Assembly (NCBI RefSeq): GCF_014076415.1 | Contig: NZ_CP043568.1 | Coordinates: 620,001 to 684,000, forward strand | From: Comamonas testosteroni | GTDB taxonomy: Bacteria; Pseudomonadota; Gammaproteobacteria; Burkholderiales; Burkholderiaceae_C | DNA: 64,000 nt | Reading direction: 5' to 3' | Part shown: piece after piece, positions 1 to 8,877 of the stretch | Numbering within the stretch: position 1 is the stretch's first letter | Layout of the letters: every line of letters starts with the position of its first letter | Made by a program: the position numbers and the translations under genes | The notes under the pieces: generated by a model | What the model saw: only the letters and a program-made list of their open reading frames with translations | Told to the model about the DNA's origin: nothing | Databases searched by the model: none

Positions 1-1
1 C

Positions 2-1531
2 AATGAGCTGCACGCACGCTGCGATCAGAACGCACTGGGCGGCAACGAAGCGGCACGCGCCAAGCATGTGGCGCGCGGCAAGCTGTTGCCGCGCGAGCGC
101 GTGCAGCGGCTGCTGGACCCCGGCACGCCGTTTCTGGAGCTGTCGCCGCTGGCCGCGCTCAATATGTACAACAATGATGCACCGGGCGCCGGAGTGATTG
201 TCGGCGTGGGCCGCGTCAGCGGCGTGGACTGCATGATCGTCTGCAACGACGCCACCGTGAAGGGCGGAACCTACTACCCGATGACGGTGAAAAAGCATCT
301 GCGCGCGCAGGAGGTGGCCGCGCAGAACCGTCTGCCCTGCATCTATCTGGTGGACTCGGGTGGTGCCAACCTGCCCAATCAGGACGAGGTCTTCCCCGAT
401 CGCGAACATTTCGGCCGCATCTTCTACAACCAGGCCAATATGAGCGCCCAGGGCATCGCCCAGATCGCCGTGGTCATGGGGTCGTGCACGGCAGGCGGCG
501 CCTATGTGCCGGCCATGAGCGACGAGTCCATCATCGTCAAGAACCAGGGCACCATCTTTCTGGGCGGCCCTCCCCTGGTCAAGGCCGCCACCGGCGAGGT
601 GGTCAGTGCCGAGGACCTGGGCGGCGGCGATGTGCACACGCGCCTGTCGGGCGTGGCCGACCATCTGGCCGAGAACGATCTGCATGCACTGGCGCTGGCA
701 CGCCAGGCAGTGGCAAACCTGAACAAGGGCAAGCCCCAGTCGCAGACCGACCATGCGCCGGCCGCCCCCCTCTTCGAGAGCGAAGAGCTGTATGGCGTGA
801 TTCCCGTCGATACGCGCAAGCCCTTCGATGTGCGCGAGATCATCGCCCGCATCGTGGACGGCAGCCAGTTCGACGAGTTCAAGGCCCGCTTCGGCAACAC
901 CCTGGTCTGCGGCTTTGCGCGCATCGAGGGCATGCAGGTCGGCATCATCGCCAACAACGGCATCCTGTTTTCCGAGTCGGCGGTCAAGGGCGCACACTTC
1001 ATCGAGCTGTGCTGCCAGCGCAAGATTCCGCTGGTGTTCCTGCAGAACATCACGGGCTTCATGGTCGGGCGCAAATACGAAAACGAAGGCATTGCCCGCC
1101 ACGGCGCCAAGCTGGTCACGGCCGTGGCCACGGCGGCGGTGCCCAAGTTCACCATCATCATCGGCGGCAGCTTCGGCGCGGGCAACTACGGCATGTGCGG
1201 CCGCGCCTATTCGCCCCGTTTCCTCTGGATGTGGCCCAACGCGCGCATCAGCGTCATGGGCGGCGAGCAGGCGGCCAGCGTACTGGCCACCGTCAAGCGC
1301 GACGGCATCGAAGCCAAGGGCGGCCACTGGAGTGCAGAAGAAGAGGAGCGCTTCAAGGCGCCCATCCGCCAGCAGTATGAAGACCAGGGCCATCCCTATT
1401 ACGCCACGGCGCGACTCTGGGACGACGGCGTGATCGATCCCGCCGACACGCGCCGCGTGCTGGCGCTGGGCCTGGCGGCGGCGCGCAATGCTCCGATTGA
1501 AGACACGCGCTTCGGCGTATTCCGCATGTAA
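2..1531 (+). CDS. liuB: Methylcrotonoyl-CoA carboxylase, carboxyltransferase (beta) subunit, 5' end cut by window edge
   Basis: This subunit moves the carboxyl group from carboxybiotin on the alpha subunit to 3-methylcrotonyl-CoA, giving 3-methylglutaconyl-CoA in leucine breakdown. The frame is open from base 2, so the true start lies upstream. The visible 509 residues lack roughly the first 25 of the usual ~535. Family signatures include [19 protein letters not shown] residues near the N-terminus (here [15 protein letters not shown]), [16 protein letters not shown] in the first crotonase-like half, and [14 protein letters not shown] in the second. The biotin carboxylase partner (liuD) begins about 2.6 kb downstream on the same strand, with liuC between them. 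The assignment to methylcrotonyl-CoA rather than geranyl- or propionyl-CoA rests on the liuC, liuD, liuE neighbourhood. A shorter ATG start at 68 is unlikely because homology continues upstream of it. Confidence 0.95.
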   Translation, partial: NELHARCDQNALGGNEAARAKHVARGKLLPRERVQRLLDPGTPFLELSPLAALNMYNNDAPGAGVIVGVGRVSGVDCMIVCNDATVKGGTYYPMTVKKHLRAQEVAAQNRLPCIYLVDSGGANLPNQDEVFPDREHFGRIFYNQANMSAQGIAQIAVVMGSCTAGGAYVPAMSDESIIVKNQGTIFLGGPPLVKAATGEVVSAEDLGGGDVHTRLSGVADHLAENDLHALALARQAVANLNKGKPQSQTDHAPAAPLFESEELYGVIPVDTRKPFDVREIIARIVDGSQFDEFKARFGNTLVCGFARIEGMQVGIIANNGILFSESAVKGAHFIELCCQRKIPLVFLQNITGFMVGRKYENEGIARHGAKLVTAVATAAVPKFTIIIGGSFGAGNYGMCGRAYSPRFLWMWPNARISVMGGEQAASVLATVKRDGIEAKGGHWSAEEEERFKAPIRQQYEDQGHPYYATARLWDDGVIDPADTRRVLALGLAAARNAPIEDTRFGVFRM

Positions 1532-1551
1532 GCGGCTAGAGGCTGCCAGTC

Positions 1552-2526
1552 ATGTCGCGTCGTCATTTCCTCACCTGCCTGCCGCCAGTCCTGCTGTCGG
1601 CTGCGCTGGCCATGCCCGTGGTTGGTGCTGCCGAGCCAGCGGTGCAGCGCATGGATGCGCGCATTCCGGTCTGGGTGCCAGCGAGCGGCGATTCGCCCGC
1701 GCACAGCGCCGAGCTGGCAGGCCATGTCTATCGTCCCCGGGGTCTCGGCCCCTGGGGGCTGATCGTGCTCAGCCATGGCACGCCCAGCGGCCAGGAGGCG
1801 CGCGAAGCCATGACCGATCGCTACGGCCCGCAGGCGCGCGAAGCCATGACCGATCGCTACGGCCCGCAGGCGCGCGCTCTGGCCGAGCTGGGCTATGTGG
1901 TGGTCACGGGTTTGCGTCGCGGCTATGGGGCATCGGACGGTCCTCTGGCCGACCGTTACGGCAGCTGCGATGCCCCCGACTACGCCCATGCGGCTCAGGA
2001 GGCCGCGCGCGATGTGGCGGCCATCATGACTTACGGGCAAAAGCTGCCCGATGTCGATGGCTCGCATGTGCTGCTGCTGGGCAAGTCCGCCGGCGGCTTT
2101 GCGTCGCTGGCTCTGGCGGCGCAGCAGCCCGCGGGTCTGCGCGGCGTCGTCAACTTTGCCGGCGGCCGGGGCTCACAGCCGCAGATGCGTGAGAAAGCCG
2201 CGGTTTGCGGCGAGGCGCAACTGCTCAAGACCGTGGCCGGCTTTGCCGCCACCAGCCGTGTACCCCAGCTGTGGATCTATGCCGAGAACGATAGCTACTT
2301 TCGCCCGCCGCTGGTGCGCAAGATGGCTGAAAGCTATCTGGCCGCAGGCCAGAACCTGAAACTGGTGTTTGCTCCATCCAGCGGCGCGGAGGGACACCAG
2401 TTCTTTGACCGTGCAGCCAATATCGGGCAATGGTTGCCGCAGGTCCGTGAATTCCTGATGCTGCAGCTGCCGGGTACGGCGGCTGCGCAACTGCAAAGCC
2501 CTAACTCACTGGGAGACAAGCCATGA
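1552..2526 (+). CDS. Secreted alpha/beta hydrolase (dienelactone hydrolase-like)
   Basis: A 324-residue serine hydrolase of unknown substrate. It opens with a likely signal peptide (MSRRHFLTCLPPVLL then a hydrophobic stretch to about residue 25 ending AVVGAA-like residues), so it probably acts in the periplasm. The nucleophile motif GKSAGG places Ser179 at the elbow, and LSHGTPSG (residues ~73-80) looks like the oxyanion-loop strand of the fold. A likely catalytic His lies in EGHQFFD near residue 284. Residues 83-106 are an exact tandem repeat of 12 residues (AREAMTDRYGPQ twice), reflecting a 36-bp DNA duplication. The gene sits in the liu cluster, 20 bp after liuB, and its TGA overlaps the liuC ATG, so it is probably co-transcribed. 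Its role in leucine catabolism is unknown. Confidence 0.8.
   Translation: MSRRHFLTCLPPVLLSAALAMPVVGAAEPAVQRMDARIPVWVPASGDSPAHSAELAGHVYRPRGLGPWGLIVLSHGTPSGQEAREAMTDRYGPQAREAMTDRYGPQARALAELGYVVVTGLRRGYGASDGPLADRYGSCDAPDYAHAAQEAARDVAAIMTYGQKLPDVDGSHVLLLGKSAGGFASLALAAQQPAGLRGVVNFAGGRGSQPQMREKAAVCGEAQLLKTVAGFAATSRVPQLWIYAENDSYFRPPLVRKMAESYLAAGQNLKLVFAPSSGAEGHQFFDRAANIGQWLPQVREFLMLQLPGTAAAQLQSPNSLGDKP
1798..1869 (+). repeat. In-frame tandem duplication, 2 x 36 bp, inside the alpha/beta hydrolase gene
   Basis: Bases 1798-1833 and 1834-1869 are identical 36-bp units, and the first 6 bases of the unit recur at 1870-1875. The duplication keeps frame and adds 12 residues in a region just after the oxyanion-loop strand. 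Perfect identity suggests a recent event, or a repeat that is still unstable. Confidence 0.95.
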
Positions 2527-3305
2527 CTGCTTTGACTTTGACCGTGGACGGCGGCATCGCCCGCGTCACGCTGGCTCAGCCCGCCATTCGCAACGCCTTC
2601 AGCGATGCGGCGATTGCCGAGATCACCGCCGCCTTCCTCCAGGTCGGCGAGCGTGCCGATGTGCGCGCCGTGGTACTGGCCGCCGAGGGACCCGCATTCT
2701 GCGCTGGCGCGGACCTGAACTGGATGCGTCGCATGGCCGATTATTCGCGCGACGAAAATCGCGTCGATGCGGGTCTGCTGGCCGAAATGCTGCGCGTCAT
2801 CTACGAATGCCCCAAGCCCACGATTGCGCGTGTGCAGGGCGATGTCTATGCGGGCGGCATGGGCCTGGTGGCCTGCTGCGATATGGCGGTGGCGGCCGAC
2901 ACGGCGGGCTTTTGCCTCAGCGAGGTCAAGATCGGCCTGATTCCCGCCACCATCAGCCCCTATGTGATCCGCGCCATGGGTGCCAGGGCCGCGCACCGCT
3001 ACTTTCTCACGGGCGAGCGCTTTTCGGCGCAGGAGGCGCATCGCATCGGCTATGTGCATGAGGTGGTCGATGCCGACGGGCTGGATGCCGTCGTCGACGG
3101 CTGGCTCAAGCATTTGCTGAGCGCCGGCCCTGCCGCCGTACGGGCCTGCAAGCGCCTGGTGCTGGACATGGCCGAGCGCGAAATCAGCGAGCAGCTGATT
3201 GCGGCGACCGTGGAGTCGATTGCCACCATCCGCGCCAGCAGCGAAGGCAAGGAAGGTGTGCAGGCCTTTCTCAACAAGCGCAAACCCAACTGGCTGCCCG
3301 GATGA
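2523..3305 (+). CDS. liuC: Methylglutaconyl-CoA hydratase (enoyl-CoA hydratase/isomerase family)
   Basis: A crotonase-fold protein of 260 residues, the usual length. It likely hydrates 3-methylglutaconyl-CoA to HMG-CoA, the step between methylcrotonyl-CoA carboxylase and HMG-CoA lyase. The oxyanion-hole segment AFCAGADLNWM lies near residues 58-68 and the second one, YAGGMGLVACCD, near 108-119. The start ATG overlaps the stop of the hydrolase gene (ATGA), which indicates translational coupling. The specific substrate is inferred from its position between liuB and liuD. The fold alone would fit other short-chain enoyl-CoA hydratases. Confidence 0.9.
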   Translation: MTALTLTVDGGIARVTLAQPAIRNAFSDAAIAEITAAFLQVGERADVRAVVLAAEGPAFCAGADLNWMRRMADYSRDENRVDAGLLAEMLRVIYECPKPTIARVQGDVYAGGMGLVACCDMAVAADTAGFCLSEVKIGLIPATISPYVIRAMGARAAHRYFLTGERFSAQEAHRIGYVHEVVDADGLDAVVDGWLKHLLSAGPAAVRACKRLVLDMAEREISEQLIAATVESIATIRASSEGKEGVQAFLNKRKPNWLPG

Positions 3306-3357
3306 GATGACAAACCTTGTGTTCTGGGCGCTTTAGAGTCCGGGCGAGACATAGGGA

Positions 3358-4119
3358 ATGAACACCATGGATATCTGGCAAACCATCATCGACTGGCTGC
3401 ACCGCATCGGCCTGCATATCGACCCCGAAACGGCCAGGGCCGTGGGCGATGCTGCTGGCCAGGTCGGAGATGTGGCTGCCAGGGCCGGGCAGGCCGTGGG
3501 GCAGATGGACATGGCCTCGATGCTTGCGCTGGCCGCGGCCCTGGGCTGGGCCAGCGGCTTTCGCCTCTATGCCGTGGTGTTTGTCGTGGGCATGCTGGGT
3601 GCAAGTGGCCTGATGCCGCTGCCCGGCGGCCTGCATGTGCTGCAGCATCCCATGGTGCTGGTCATCAGCGGCAGCCTGCTGTTTGTGGAGTTCTTCGCCG
3701 ACAAGATACCCGTGGTCGATTCCGTCTGGGACCTGTTCCAGAGCGTGCTGCGCATTCCGGCCGGCGCGGCACTGGCGGCCTCGGTCTTTGCTGCCGACAA
3801 CACCACCATGGCCATGGCAGCCGCGCTGATGGGCGGAACGCTGGCGGCGACCAGCCAGGCAGCCAAGACCACCACGCGTGCCCTCATCAATACCTCGCCC
3901 GAACCGTTCTCCAACCTGGGAGCCAGTCTGGCGGAAGACACGGTGTCGCTGGGCGCCATCTGGCTCGCGCTGACCAATCCGCTGGTGTTTGCCGCCGTGC
4001 TGCTGGTCGTGGTGATTGCGATGTGGCTGGTGATCTGGGCGCTGTGGCGCTTTCTCAAGGCGATTTTTCGACGTCTGCGCGGAGCTGGCGATGCGCAGGA
4101 TTCATTGCAAAAAACATAG
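3358..4119 (+). CDS. DUF4126 family membrane protein
   Basis: An uncharacterised membrane protein of 253 residues. The DUF4126 signature covers residues ~55-190, with ALGWASGFRLYAVVF, LLFVEFFADKIPVVDSVWD and a glycine/alanine-rich set of membrane segments. The C-terminus has a further helix pair (FAAVLLVVVIAMWLVIWALW) and a basic tail. Its first ~50 residues are alanine-rich and amphipathic and hold no domain I recognise. It lies between liuC and liuD on the same strand with 52 bp and 58 bp gaps, so it may ride on the liu transcript. No link to leucine catabolism is known to me. The last bases of the gene run into a type A repeat half. Confidence 0.85.
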   Translation: MNTMDIWQTIIDWLHRIGLHIDPETARAVGDAAGQVGDVAARAGQAVGQMDMASMLALAAALGWASGFRLYAVVFVVGMLGASGLMPLPGGLHVLQHPMVLVISGSLLFVEFFADKIPVVDSVWDLFQSVLRIPAGAALAASVFAADNTTMAMAAALMGGTLAATSQAAKTTTRALINTSPEPFSNLGASLAEDTVSLGAIWLALTNPLVFAAVLLVVVIAMWLVIWALWRFLKAIFRRLRGAGDAQDSLQKT

Positions 4120-4146
4120 CTGCCTGCGCTCAATTGATATGCGCTG
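4107..4146. repeat. Type A dispersed element, half copy
   Basis: A 15-base core (ATAGCTGCCTGCGCT, 4116-4130) is identical to the reverse complement of one arm of the copy at 58514-58609. It overlaps the stop codon of the DUF4126 gene. No second arm is visible, so this is a half or decayed copy. Confidence 0.55.
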
Positions 4147-4177
4147 TGCGGCGATTTGACCGATAACCGGAGACGAT

Positions 4178-6214
4178 ATGTTCAAGAAAATTCTGATTGC
4201 GAATAGAGGTGAAATCGCCTGCCGCGTAGCCGCCACCGCCCGTCGCATGGGCGTGAAGACCGTGGCCGTGTATTCGGATGCCGATGCCCGGGCCAAGCAT
4301 GTCGCGGCCTGCGACGAGGCCGTGCATATCGGTGGCAGCGCGCCCAAGGACAGCTATCTGCGCTGGGAGCGCATTCTGGAGGCCGCCCAGGCCACGGGTG
4401 CCGAAGCCATTCACCCCGGCTATGGCTTTCTCTCCGAGAACGAAGACTTTGCCAATGCCTGCGCGGCGGCCGGCCTGGTCTTCATCGGCCCGCCCGCCAG
4501 CGCGATTCGCGCCATGGGTCTCAAGGCCGAGTCCAAGCAACTGATGGAAAAGGCCGGCGTGCCGCTGGTGCCCGGCTATCACGGTCACGACCAGAACCCC
4601 GAGCTGCTGCAACGCGAGGCCGACCGCATCGGCTATCCCGTGCTCATCAAGGCCAGCGCGGGCGGTGGCGGCAAGGGCATGCGTCTGGTGGAAAAGAGCG
4701 AGGACTTTGCGGCTTCGCTGGAGTCCTGCAAGCGCGAGGCCATCAACAGCTTCGGCAACGACGCCGTGCTGATCGAGAAGTACGTGCTGCGCCCGCGCCA
4801 TATCGAGATTCAGGTGTTTGGCGATACGCAGGGCAACTGCGTCTATCTGTTCGAACGTGACTGCTCGGTGCAGCGTCGCCACCAGAAGGTGCTCGAGGAA
4901 GCGCCGGCTCCCGGCATGACTGCCGCGCTGCGCAAGATGATGGGCGAGGCCGCCGTTGCCGCTGCCAAGGCCGTGAACTATGTGGGCGCGGGCACGGTGG
5001 AGTTCATCGTCGAGCAGCCCGGCGGCTACGACCAGCCCGAAGCCATGAAGTTCTACTTCATGGAAATGAACACCCGGCTGCAGGTGGAACACCCCGTGAC
5101 CGAAGCCATCACCGGCGAGGATCTGGTGCGGTGGCAACTGCTGGTGGCTTCGGGGCAGCCCTTGCCCAAGGCGCAGTCGGAACTGCGTATCCAGGGTCAT
5201 GCCATCGAGGCGCGCATCTGCGCGGAGAACCCCGAGAACAACTTCCTGCCCGCCACCGGCCATCTGGCCGTCTATCGCAAGCCCGAGTGCAGCAGCTTCG
5301 AGATCAGCGATGTACGCGTGGACGACGGCGTGCGCGAGGGCGATGCGATCAGTCCCTTCTACGACTCCATGATCGCCAAGCTCATCGTCCATGGCGACGA
5401 TCGTGCCCAGGCGCTGGCGCGTCTGGACGCGGCGCTGGCACAGACCCATATCGTGGGCCTGACGACCAATGTGCAGTTTCTGCGCCAGGTGGTGAAGAGC
5501 CAGGCTTTCTCCAATGCCCTGCTCGATACCGCGCTGATCGAGCGCGAGCGCGAGGCCTTGTTCGGCAAGGATTTCGTGGGCCGCGACCTGGCCGTCGCCG
5601 CTGCCATGGCCTGGCAGCTGCAGGGCGAGCAGGCAGGCCAGGGCACCGACCCCTTCAGCCGACGCGACGGCTGGCGCATATCTGGCCGCTATGTGCGTGC
5701 CTTCGGCTTTGCCTACCGCGGCGAGGACTTCACGGCCGGCCTGGCCTACGGCCGCGGCACGCAGGCGGCGCAGACCTATCAGCTCGGCATTGGCGAGGGC
5801 GAAGGCCGCATCGATGCCACGCTGCAGTGGCGCGCACTGGCAGACGGAAGGCTGGAGCTGGGCCTGGACGGCAAGCGCACGGTGGTCGTGGTCCATGCCC
5901 AGGGCGACCAGCTGTCCATCTTCACCGAGGCGGGCAGCACCCAGATCACCGTGGTCGACCAACTGGCCCATGCGGGCGATACAGGCCATGAAGGCGGCCG
6001 CCTGACGGCGCCCATGCCCGGCAAGGTGGTGTCTTTCACCGTCAAGGCCGGCGACAAGGTCAGCAAGGGCCAGCCGCTGGCGGTGATGGAGGCCATGAAG
6101 ATGGAGCACACGATTGCCGCCCCCGGCGATGGCGTGGTGCTGGAGCTGCTGTATGTGCCTGGCGACCAAGTCAGCGAAGGCGCCGAGCTGCTGCGCATCG
6201 AGGTGGCCGCCTGA
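4178..6214 (+). CDS. liuD: Methylcrotonoyl-CoA carboxylase, biotin carboxylase/biotin carrier (alpha) subunit
   Basis: This 678-residue subunit carboxylates biotin with ATP and bicarbonate and carries it to the liuB carboxyltransferase. Domain order is biotin carboxylase (1 to ~450, starting MFKKILIANRGEIACR, with the ATP-grasp glycine loop KASAGGGGKGMR near 165-176 and MEMNTRLQVEHPVTE near 296-310), a linker/BT domain, then a biotinyl domain. The biotin-accepting residue is Lys641 in MEAMKMEHT, about 37 residues from the C-terminus as expected. A purine-rich GGAGA lies just before the ATG. Length and architecture match acyl-CoA carboxylase alpha subunits, and the neighbours identify it as the methylcrotonyl-CoA enzyme. 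Confidence 0.95.
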   Translation: MFKKILIANRGEIACRVAATARRMGVKTVAVYSDADARAKHVAACDEAVHIGGSAPKDSYLRWERILEAAQATGAEAIHPGYGFLSENEDFANACAAAGLVFIGPPASAIRAMGLKAESKQLMEKAGVPLVPGYHGHDQNPELLQREADRIGYPVLIKASAGGGGKGMRLVEKSEDFAASLESCKREAINSFGNDAVLIEKYVLRPRHIEIQVFGDTQGNCVYLFERDCSVQRRHQKVLEEAPAPGMTAALRKMMGEAAVAAAKAVNYVGAGTVEFIVEQPGGYDQPEAMKFYFMEMNTRLQVEHPVTEAITGEDLVRWQLLVASGQPLPKAQSELRIQGHAIEARICAENPENNFLPATGHLAVYRKPECSSFEISDVRVDDGVREGDAISPFYDSMIAKLIVHGDDRAQALARLDAALAQTHIVGLTTNVQFLRQVVKSQAFSNALLDTALIEREREALFGKDFVGRDLAVAAAMAWQLQGEQAGQGTDPFSRRDGWRISGRYVRAFGFAYRGEDFTAGLAYGRGTQAAQTYQLGIGEGEGRIDATLQWRALADGRLELGLDGKRTVVVVHAQGDQLSIFTEAGSTQITVVDQLAHAGDTGHEGGRLTAPMPGKVVSFTVKAGDKVSKGQPLAVMEAMKMEHTIAAPGDGVVLELLYVPGDQVSEGAELLRIEVAA

Positions 6215-6237
6215 TCCGGCCAGGGTTGAACTGTTTA

Positions 6238-6335
6238 ACAAAAAGAGCGGCTTGCGCTGGACCATCCATGAATTCAGTCACTTTCAATGATGAAATCAAT
6301 ACGGGTACAGCGCAAGAAGCTTCTTTTTTGATAGC
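6238..6335. repeat. Type A dispersed palindromic element; possible liuD terminator
   Basis: Imperfect inverted arms at 6240-6259 (A-tract, then GCGGCTTGCGCTG) and 6308-6329 (CAGCGCAAGAAGC, then a T-tract) flank about 48 bp. The T-rich right end directly after liuD could act as an intrinsic terminator. It shares arm sequence with the other type A copies. Confidence 0.7.
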
Positions 6336-6392
6336 GGTCCATTTGTCATCCGCGTCTGCAGCAGGCTTGGCAAAGCGTTAGGCTTGGCATCC

Positions 6393-7316
6393 ATGAAAGT
6401 CTTGTTTTGCTGTGACGATACGCGGCCGGAACCCTGGCTCAAAGGTTTGCATGACGCGCTGCCGGGTGCGGAGATTGCCATCTGGGAGCCGGGCGCGCCC
6501 CAGGCCGACTATGCACTGGTCTGGGCGCCGCCCCAGCAGTTCCTCGACGAGCAGGCGGCCGGCCTGAAGGCCATGTTCAACATCGGCGCGGGCGTGGATG
6601 CCTTGCTGCCGCTGCGCATTCCCGCCGCGCTGCCCGTCTACCGTCTCGAGGATGCGGGCATGGCCGTGCAGATGGCCGAGTATGTGGCCCAGGCCGTGAT
6701 CCGCTTCTTCCGTGGCCTCGACCAGTACGAGGCCGATATGGCGCAGGGCCTGTGGCAGCACCAGCGCAACCCCAGGCGGGTGGACTACCCCGTAGGCGTG
6801 ATGGGCCTGGGCAAGATGGGCGAGCGCGTGGCCAGGGCGCTGACGGTGTTCGATTTCAAGGTCAATGGCTGGAGCCGCTCGCCGCGCGAGCTGCAGGGCG
6901 TCCAATGCTTCAGCGGCATGGACAGCCTGGACCGCTTTCTGTCCGAGACGCGCATTCTGGTCAACCTGCTGCCCCTGCACGACGAGACCCGCGACATCAT
7001 CAACGCCCGCACGCTGGCGCTGCTGCAGCCCGGCGCCTATGTGATCAACGTGGGGCGCGGCGGCCATGTGGTCGATGCCGACCTGATTGCACAGATCGAG
7101 TCCGGCCATGTCAGCGGCGCCATGCTGGACGTGTTCCGCGAGGAGCCGCTGCCCGAGAATCATCCGTTCTGGAAGCAATCCAGAATCATCCTCACCCCCC
7201 ATACCTCGGCCCGCACGCTGGCGGCGGACAGCATTGCCCAGATCGTGGGCAAGGTAGCCGCCATGAGCCGGGGTGAGCCCGTCACAGGTCGCGTCGACCT
7301 TGGCAAGGGCTATTGA
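6393..7316 (+). CDS. ghrA: Glyoxylate/hydroxypyruvate reductase A-like D-2-hydroxyacid dehydrogenase
   Basis: A 307-residue NAD(P)H-dependent 2-ketoacid reductase of the GhrA type. The Rossmann motif GVMGLGKMGERVARAL lies near residues 133-148. The catalytic Arg is in INVGRGGHVVD and the catalytic His in TPHTSA near the C-terminus. The ATG at 6393 is chosen because the product then starts MKVLFCCDD as in family members. A TTG nine bases upstream is also in frame. No strong ribosome site is visible. It sits between liuD and liuE, separated from liuD by a type A element, and liuE follows after 16 bp. Its substrate in this cluster is not determined. Glyoxylate or hydroxypyruvate is the family default. 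Confidence 0.8.
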   Translation: MKVLFCCDDTRPEPWLKGLHDALPGAEIAIWEPGAPQADYALVWAPPQQFLDEQAAGLKAMFNIGAGVDALLPLRIPAALPVYRLEDAGMAVQMAEYVAQAVIRFFRGLDQYEADMAQGLWQHQRNPRRVDYPVGVMGLGKMGERVARALTVFDFKVNGWSRSPRELQGVQCFSGMDSLDRFLSETRILVNLLPLHDETRDIINARTLALLQPGAYVINVGRGGHVVDADLIAQIESGHVSGAMLDVFREEPLPENHPFWKQSRIILTPHTSARTLAADSIAQIVGKVAAMSRGEPVTGRVDLGKGY

Positions 7317-7332
7317 TACCAAGGAGACAAGA

Positions 7333-8241
7333 ATGAAGTACCCCGCACGCGTCAAGATCATCGATGTGGGCCCGCGCGACGGCCTGCAGAACGAAAAGCA
7401 GCCTGTGCCTGCCGCCGTCAAGATCGAGCTGGTGCAGCGACTGCAGGACGCAGGCCTCAAGGAGATCGAGGTCACCAGCTATGTGTCGCCCAAATGGGTG
7501 CCGCAGATGGCGGACAACGCCGAGGTCATGGCGGGCATAGTGCGCAGAGCCGGGGTGCTGTATTCGGTGCTCACGCCGAATCTCAAGGGCTTCGAAGCCG
7601 CGCTGGCCGGCAAGCCCGACGAGATCGTGGTTTTCGGTGCGGCCAGCGAGGCCTTCAGCCAGCGCAACATCAACTGCTCGATTGCCGAGAGCATAGAGCG
7701 CTTCGCGCCTGTGGTGCAGGCGGCGCTGGAGGCCGGCATTGCCGTGCGCGGCGCCATGAGCTGCACCGTGGGCTGCCCCTACGAAGGCGAGATCGCGCCC
7801 GGGAAGGTGGGCTATCTGGCCGGGCTGATGAAGAATATCGGCGTGCAGCGCGTGGACGTGGCCGACACCATAGGCGTGGGAACGCCCGTCAAGGTGCAGA
7901 AGGCGCTGGAAGCCACGCTGGCGCACTTCGATCTCGACCAGGTGTCCGGCCATTTCCACGACACCTACGGCCAGGCCCTGAGCAACACGCTGGCGGCGCT
8001 GGATCTGGGAGTGTGGAACTTCCAGTCATCGGTCGCCGGATTGGGCGGCTGTCCCTATGCCAAGGGCGCCACGGGCAATGTGGCTACCGAAGACGTGGTC
8101 TATCTGCTGCAGGGCATGGGCATAGAGACCGGCATCGACCTCGACAAGCTGATCGATGCGGGCCAGTTCATCAGCGAGCACCTGGGTCGCCCCACGCAGT
8201 CGCGCGTGGCCAAGGCCTTGCTGACCAAGCGCGCGGGCTGA
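7333..8241 (+). CDS. liuE: Hydroxymethylglutaryl-CoA lyase
   Basis: Cleaves HMG-CoA to acetyl-CoA and acetoacetate, the final step of leucine catabolism. The 302-residue protein opens VKIIDVGPRDGLQNE, the conserved TIM-barrel strand with the metal and substrate Asp and Arg. It has SCTVGCPYEG near residue 143 and the signature GLGGCPYAKGATGN (Cys near 239), plus the HFHDTYGQ metal-binding segment. The ATG at 7333 is preceded by AAGGAG at 7321-7326. An in-frame start 60 bases upstream would overlap the preceding gene and lacks such a site. Length matches bacterial HMG-CoA lyases. Confidence 0.95.
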   Translation: MKYPARVKIIDVGPRDGLQNEKQPVPAAVKIELVQRLQDAGLKEIEVTSYVSPKWVPQMADNAEVMAGIVRRAGVLYSVLTPNLKGFEAALAGKPDEIVVFGAASEAFSQRNINCSIAESIERFAPVVQAALEAGIAVRGAMSCTVGCPYEGEIAPGKVGYLAGLMKNIGVQRVDVADTIGVGTPVKVQKALEATLAHFDLDQVSGHFHDTYGQALSNTLAALDLGVWNFQSSVAGLGGCPYAKGATGNVATEDVVYLLQGMGIETGIDLDKLIDAGQFISEHLGRPTQSRVAKALLTKRAG

Positions 8242-8288
8242 ATCCCGGCTCGGCCCGGGCAGGCATGGGCGTTGTTACCATCGCCGCC

Positions 8289-8831
8289 ATGCAAGCAAGA
8301 TCAAGTTTTTCGCTGGCCCTGTGTCTGGCTGCAACTGCCCTGCTGGGCGGCTGCGCCGGCATGGACGCCCAGGAATGCCGGGACACGGACTGGGCCTATC
8401 TGGGGCAGCTCGATGCCATGGACGGCAGGCTGGACCTATCCACCCGCGCCAGACGCCATTTCAAGGCCTGCAAGGAGCAGGGCGTGCAGATGGATGCGCG
8501 GGCCTATCAGCAGGGCTGGCTGCGCGGCCTGCAGGATTTCTGCACCCCAGAGAGCGGCAAGGCCTATGCGGAAGCCGGCAGCAAGTTCCAGCCGGGCTAC
8601 TGCCCGGCACCGCTGGAGGCGGCGTTTCTGCAAGGCTATTCGCCGGCGCGCGACCGCTATCAGGACAGGCAGTCGGTGCTCGAGCTGGAGCGTCGCATCG
8701 AGGCCAAGAAAAAAGAGCTGCGCGAGGCGCGTGACGCCAAGAACAGTGCCGGACATATCGCCTATGTCCAGAAAGACCTGCGTGATTTGCAGCTGGAGCT
8801 GGTGCAGCTCAGGCTCAAGCTGGCACAGTAG
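8289..8831 (+). CDS. DUF2799 family lipoprotein
   Basis: A 180-residue predicted lipoprotein of unknown role. A signal peptide ends in the lipobox LLGGC with Cys22 as the lipidated residue. The DUF2799 region (CRDTDWAYLGQLDA to about residue 120) contains repeated motifs such as AYQQGWLRGLQDFC and FLQGYSPARDRY, then a charged coiled-coil-like tail of about 50 residues (LELERRIEAKKKELRE onward). The ATG at 8289 is chosen because it gives a well-formed signal peptide. An in-frame ATG at 8265 would add eight residues. It stands 47 bp after liuE on the same strand. Confidence 0.8.
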   Translation: MQARSSFSLALCLAATALLGGCAGMDAQECRDTDWAYLGQLDAMDGRLDLSTRARRHFKACKEQGVQMDARAYQQGWLRGLQDFCTPESGKAYAEAGSKFQPGYCPAPLEAAFLQGYSPARDRYQDRQSVLELERRIEAKKKELREARDAKNSAGHIAYVQKDLRDLQLELVQLRLKLAQ

Positions 8832-8877
8832 GGGCCGTGACGCTGCCGGATGGCGGCGCGATTTTCAGGAAAACATC

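Noticed and set aside
4130..6265. 711-residue reverse-strand open frame over liuD
   Set aside because: Antisense shadow of a high-GC gene: His/Leu/Gly-rich, no recognisable domain, and exactly opposite a well-supported carboxylase gene.
8265..8831. Longer DUF2799 protein starting upstream at 8265
   Set aside because: The extra eight residues do not improve the signal peptide, and the ATG at 8289 gives a normal lipoprotein leader.
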